Assembly: GCA_903904635.1 (NCBI GenBank)
Contig: CAIVDH010000409.1
Coordinates: 1 to 9,854, forward strand
DNA length: 9,854 nucleotides
Direction: 5' to 3'
Source: an uncultured Burkholderiales bacterium
Lineage (GTDB): Bacteria > Pseudomonadota > Gammaproteobacteria > Burkholderiales > Burkholderiaceae_D
Every line of letters starts with the position of its first letter. The stretch's first letter is position 1. Both the position numbers and the translations under genes were made by a program. Shown in pieces: positions 7,219-9,854 of the stretch. Under the pieces are notes generated by a model. The model was not told the origin of the DNA. It saw nothing but the letters and a program-made list of their open reading frames with translations, and ran no database searches.

Positions 7219-7956
7219 TTAATTTATATCGCAAAATTCTGCGTTAATTACATCAATACTATCCGTACAAAACGCGTCTACACCCATATTGAGTAAACGT
7301 TTTGCTTCAGCAGGATCATTCACGGTATAGCAAAACAAGCCATAGCCGGCCTGCCTGACTGCATCGGCCGTGCTCGCATCAAGAAAAGCAGCACCGACAT
7401 GCAGCGCGCAAGCATGCAATTTATGCAACTGTAACTGCCAGTCAGGGGGCACGCGCTCGACCAGTAATCCGCGCGGCACTTCCGGCGCAACGATATGCGC
7501 AGCGGCCAGAGCAGTAAATGAAAATGAAGACAGCAACACCCGCCCTATAGGCAGCTGCGCACACGCTGCGGCCACCAGCCGACCCGTCTCATGTTCCATG
7601 CCCGGTGCGGGCTTGATCTCCACATTCATCCAGATATCATGCGCCAGACAAAATTGCGCCACCTCAGCAAAACCCGGCACCGGCTCGCCAGCGAATTGCG
7701 GCGCCAACCAGGAGCCGGCATCCATTTGCGCTAGCTCAGACGCGGACAAATCAATGACCAATCCCTCGCCGGCGATAGTCCGCCCCAGCTCAGCATCATG
7801 CATCAACACCAGCTCGCCGCTCTTTAATGCCATCACATCGAACTCCACCGCATGAAAACCATGGGACAGCGCACAGCGCATTGCGACCATCGTATTTTCA
7901 GGTGCGAGCTTGCCGGCACCGCGGTGAGCCAGCACTCTGGGATAGGTCCACATCAT
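7219..7956 (-). CDS. ugpQ: Glycerophosphodiester phosphodiesterase, cytosolic UgpQ type
   Basis: The enzyme hydrolyses deacylated phospholipid products such as glycerophosphocholine to sn-glycerol-3-phosphate and an alcohol. The 245 residues form one GDPD TIM-barrel domain with no signal peptide or membrane segment, matching cytosolic UgpQ in length. Catalytic and metal-binding residues are all visible: H11 and R12 in LAHRGAG, E20 in APENT, E38 and D40 in VEFDV, H53 in LMHDAELGRT, and E113 and K115 in NVEIKPAPG. The C-terminal barrel strands include CYTVNDPAEAKRLLNMGVDAFCTDS. Two adjacent ATG codons (7956 and 7953) are possible starts. GGGGA at 7960-7964 is better spaced from the second, so the true protein may be one residue shorter. 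No ugp transporter genes are nearby. The gene is divergent from glnS and upstream of alaS in the same direction. Confidence 0.93.
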   Translation of the reverse strand: MMWTYPRVLAHRGAGKLAPENTMVAMRCALSHGFHAVEFDVMALKSGELVLMHDAELGRTIAGEGLVIDLSASELAQMDAGSWLAPQFAGEPVPGFAEVAQFCLAHDIWMNVEIKPAPGMEHETGRLVAAACAQLPIGRVLLSSFSFTALAAAHIVAPEVPRGLLVERVPPDWQLQLHKLHACALHVGAAFLDASTADAVRQAGYGLFCYTVNDPAEAKRLLNMGVDAFCTDSIDVINAEFCDIN

Positions 7957-7980
7957 TTTTCCCCGTCTATTTACGTTCAG

Positions 7981-7986
7981 ATTGTA
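7981..7986 (-). promoter_or_regulatory. Candidate -10 element for ugpQ
   Basis: TACAAT on the minus strand matches the -10 consensus at five of six positions and would give a leader of about 20 bases before the ugpQ start. No convincing -35 is seen at 16-18 bases. It falls between two copies of the GTCTATT element. Confidence 0.35.
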
Positions 7987-8018
7987 AGCCGGTCAGGTAA
8001 AAGGAATAGACGCTACGG

Positions 8019-8024
8019 TAAAAT
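8019..8024 (+). promoter_or_regulatory. Candidate -10 element for glnS
   Basis: TAAAAT matches five of six -10 positions and would give a leader of about 30 bases before the glnS ATG. No good -35 is found at the usual spacing. The divergent gap is only 104 bases, so both promoters must lie in it. Confidence 0.35.
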
Positions 8025-8060
8025 GGCCTCTTAATTCAAACCGGTCTATTTCCCGAATCC

Positions 8061-9800
8061 ATGAGCAACGAATCTGGTAACAACGCACTGACTCCGCCGT
8101 CAAATTTCTTACGCGGCATTATTGACAGTGATATCGCAAGCAGCAAGTACGCAAGCCGCGTTGATCATGATGGCAAGCCACTGCCCACCGTCATCACCCG
8201 TTTTCCGCCTGAGCCCAATGGCTATCTGCATATAGGCCATGCAAAATCTATCTGCCTGAATTTCGGGCTAGCCCGTGATTATGGTGGCCGCTGCCATTTG
8301 CGCTTCGACGATACCAATCCAACCAAAGAAGAACAAGAATACGTCGACACCATTATCGATAGTGTGAAATGGCTGGGCTTTGATTGGCATTACGGTGATG
8401 CGACACATCTGCACTATGCAAGTGATTATTTTGATCAGCTCTATCAAATGGCTGAATGGTTAGTCAATGCAGGTCATGCGTATGTAGACAGCCAGAGCGC
8501 AGAAGAAATGGCAGCCAATCGCGGCAATTTTAGCGAGCCGGGTAAAAATTCTCCGTTCAGAGATCGCCCTGCTGCAGAATCGCTGGATCTGTTGCGCCGC
8601 ATGAAGTCGGGAGAATTCCAGGATGGCGTCCACATCCTGCGCGCCAAAATCGATATGGCTGCGCCCAACATGAACCTGCGTGACCCGGCCATTTATCGCA
8701 TACGTCACGCGCATCATCATCGTACCGGCGACAAGTGGTGCATCTATCCTATGTATGACTACACGCATCCTATCTCGGATGCGCTGGAAAATATTACCCA
8801 TTCTTTTTGCACACTTGAATTCCAGGATCACCGGCCATTTTATGACTGGATACTGGAGCGCCTCACTGAAGGTGGTTTTTTCAAACAACCTTTACCGCAA
8901 CAATATGAATTTGCGCGCTTGAATTTAACTTATGCGATCACTAGCAAACGCAAACTGCTACAACTAGTCGAAGAAAAAATCGTCGATGGCTGGGATGATC
9001 CGCGCATGCCCACCATAGTCGGCATACGCCGTCGCGGCTTTACGCCTGAATCAATTGCGCTGTTTGCTGAGCGCATTGGTGTGACCAAGTCAGACAGCTG
9101 GATAGACATGAGTACGCTGGAAGGTTCACTGCGTGATGATCTTGATCCCAAAGCACCGCGCACCGTTGCTGTACTCAATCCATTAAAGCTCATCATAGAC
9201 AACTTCCCGGTAAATGAAACCGCAGACTGCAGCGCACCCGTGCATCCGCATCATCCTGAACGTGGCACGCGCCAGTTTTCATTGAGCCGCGAATTATGGA
9301 TAGAGCAGGAAGATTTTATGGAAGTGCCGACTAAAGGCTACTTCCGTCTTTTCCCTGGCAATAAAGTCAGGCTGCGTTATGGCTTTGTGGTGGAATGCAC
9401 AGGCTGCGACAAAGATGCAACGGGCAAAGTCATCGCCGTGCATTGTAATTATTTTGCCGACAGCAAAAGCGGCACTGAAGGCTCAGCCAATTACAAAGTC
9501 AAAGGAAACATTCACTGGGTATCCGTGCCGCATGCCGTTGAAGCTGAAGTACGATTGTATGATCGTTTATTTACCGATCCGCATCCGGATGCAGGTGGCA
9601 AAGATTTCAAACTCGCGCTAAATACGGATTCAAAATCTGTCGTGGCCGCTTATCTGGAAGCAGGTGCAGATCAGGCACAAGCGGATGAAAAATTTCAATT
9701 CGAACGGCATGGCTATTTTGTTGCTGACAGAGTCGACTCCACGAAAGGCAAGCCTGTATTCAATCGCATCGTCACGCTGAAAGACAGCTGGGGAAAATAA
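8061..9800 (+). CDS. glnS: Glutamine--tRNA ligase (glutaminyl-tRNA synthetase)
   Basis: This class I synthetase charges tRNA-Gln directly with glutamine in the cytoplasm. The 579 residues comprise a Rossmann catalytic domain with the HIGH box in FPPEPNGYLHIGHAKS (48-63), followed by RFDDTNPTKEEQEYVD (81-96). Next come the acceptor-binding region with YPMYDYTHPISDALENITHS (229-248) and the second ATP signature ITSKRKLL (293-300), in which Thr stands where Escherichia coli has Met of MSK. WDDPRMPTIVGIRRRGFTPE (311-330) follows, then a two-barrel anticodon-binding domain (about 365-579). The length is slightly above that of E. coli GlnRS, mainly from the N-terminus and small insertions. The start has no clear Shine-Dalgarno (CCCGAATCC precedes ATG), yet the N-terminal sequence fits the family. 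Its presence indicates that the organism can form Gln-tRNA-Gln directly. It stands alone on the plus strand. Confidence 0.98.
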   Translation: MSNESGNNALTPPSNFLRGIIDSDIASSKYASRVDHDGKPLPTVITRFPPEPNGYLHIGHAKSICLNFGLARDYGGRCHLRFDDTNPTKEEQEYVDTIIDSVKWLGFDWHYGDATHLHYASDYFDQLYQMAEWLVNAGHAYVDSQSAEEMAANRGNFSEPGKNSPFRDRPAAESLDLLRRMKSGEFQDGVHILRAKIDMAAPNMNLRDPAIYRIRHAHHHRTGDKWCIYPMYDYTHPISDALENITHSFCTLEFQDHRPFYDWILERLTEGGFFKQPLPQQYEFARLNLTYAITSKRKLLQLVEEKIVDGWDDPRMPTIVGIRRRGFTPESIALFAERIGVTKSDSWIDMSTLEGSLRDDLDPKAPRTVAVLNPLKLIIDNFPVNETADCSAPVHPHHPERGTRQFSLSRELWIEQEDFMEVPTKGYFRLFPGNKVRLRYGFVVECTGCDKDATGKVIAVHCNYFADSKSGTEGSANYKVKGNIHWVSVPHAVEAEVRLYDRLFTDPHPDAGGKDFKLALNTDSKSVVAAYLEAGADQAQADEKFQFERHGYFVADRVDSTKGKPVFNRIVTLKDSWGK

Positions 9801-9812
9801 ACGCTGTCTTTT
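9780..9812 (+). terminator. Likely intrinsic terminator of glnS, overlapping its stop codon
   Basis: AAAGACAGC (9780-9788) pairs exactly with GCTGTCTTT (9803-9811) around a 14-base loop that contains the TAA stop. The 3' arm runs into four T residues (9809-9812) before CC. The stem thus begins inside the last codons of the gene. The U-run is short, so termination may be partial. Confidence 0.55.
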
Positions 9813-9819
9813 CCTGATG

Positions 9820-9853
9820 TCGTCTGGCGAGATTTTTTATTTCTGCCCGACGA
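9820..9853. other. Imperfect hairpin at the right window edge
   Basis: TCGTCTGGC (9820-9828) and GCCCGACGA (9845-9853) form an 8-of-9 base-pair stem around a 16-base loop containing six T in a row. It may be a second terminator, possibly for a convergent gene beyond the window, but the flanking sequence is cut off. Confidence 0.25.
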
Positions 9854-9854
9854 T

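Larger units (their letters stand above)
7965..8050. repeat. Three copies of GTCTATT in the ugpQ-glnS divergent promoter region
   Basis: GTCTATT occurs at 7965-7971 and 8044-8050 on the plus strand and inverted (AATAGAC) at 8005-8011. Copies one and two extend to an exact 8-base inverted pair, CGTCTATT and AATAGACG. The copies start 40 and 39 bases apart, near four DNA turns each. They flank the candidate -10 elements of both divergent genes, so they could be regulator half-sites; chance is not excluded. Confidence 0.3.

Overview
The window looks like ordinary chromosomal DNA of a betaproteobacterium. The closest fit from memory is Burkholderiales, perhaps an Oxalobacteraceae-like lineage, judging by the protein sequences and the gene order glnS / ugpQ / alaS / NUDIX / tusA-like / etfB / etfA / acyl-CoA dehydrogenase. 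The genus is an inference and was not tested by any search. Eight protein genes fill almost all of the sequence. No intergenic gap exceeds about 135 bases. I see no tRNA, rRNA, CRISPR array, insertion sequence, phage gene or other sign of horizontal transfer.

Layout. Positions 1-3556 (minus strand) hold a fatty-acid or acyl-CoA oxidation module: etfB, then etfA 18 bases later, then an acyl-CoA dehydrogenase 135 bases further on. The dehydrogenase oxidises an acyl-CoA and passes electrons to the EtfAB flavoprotein, which would hand them to an ETF:quinone oxidoreductase lying outside the window. A promoter with a perfect TATAAT and a 10-base palindrome ACGTTAACGT precede etfB. Positions 3688-7095 (minus strand) look like one transcription unit: alaS (alanyl-tRNA synthetase), a zinc-ribbon NUDIX hydrolase 2 bases after it, and a small TusA/SirA-family protein. 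Positions 7219-7956 (minus strand) encode a cytosolic glycerophosphodiester phosphodiesterase (ugpQ). This gene is divergent from glnS (glutaminyl-tRNA synthetase) at 8061-9800 on the plus strand, which ends in a hairpin resembling an intrinsic terminator.

I do not find a novel multi-gene system here. The most notable observation is at the left edge. The acyl-CoA dehydrogenase frame is closed by TAA at 89-91 and again by TAA at 77-79. The same frame then continues to the window edge with what looks like the conserved C-terminal sequence of this family. The gene therefore appears recently truncated by nonsense mutations, or the bases there are wrong. Secondary points are the palindrome and back-to-back promoters upstream of etfB, a perfect hairpin between etfA and the dehydrogenase gene, a thrice-repeated GTCTATT element between ugpQ and glnS, and a NUDIX zinc ribbon lacking its fourth cysteine.
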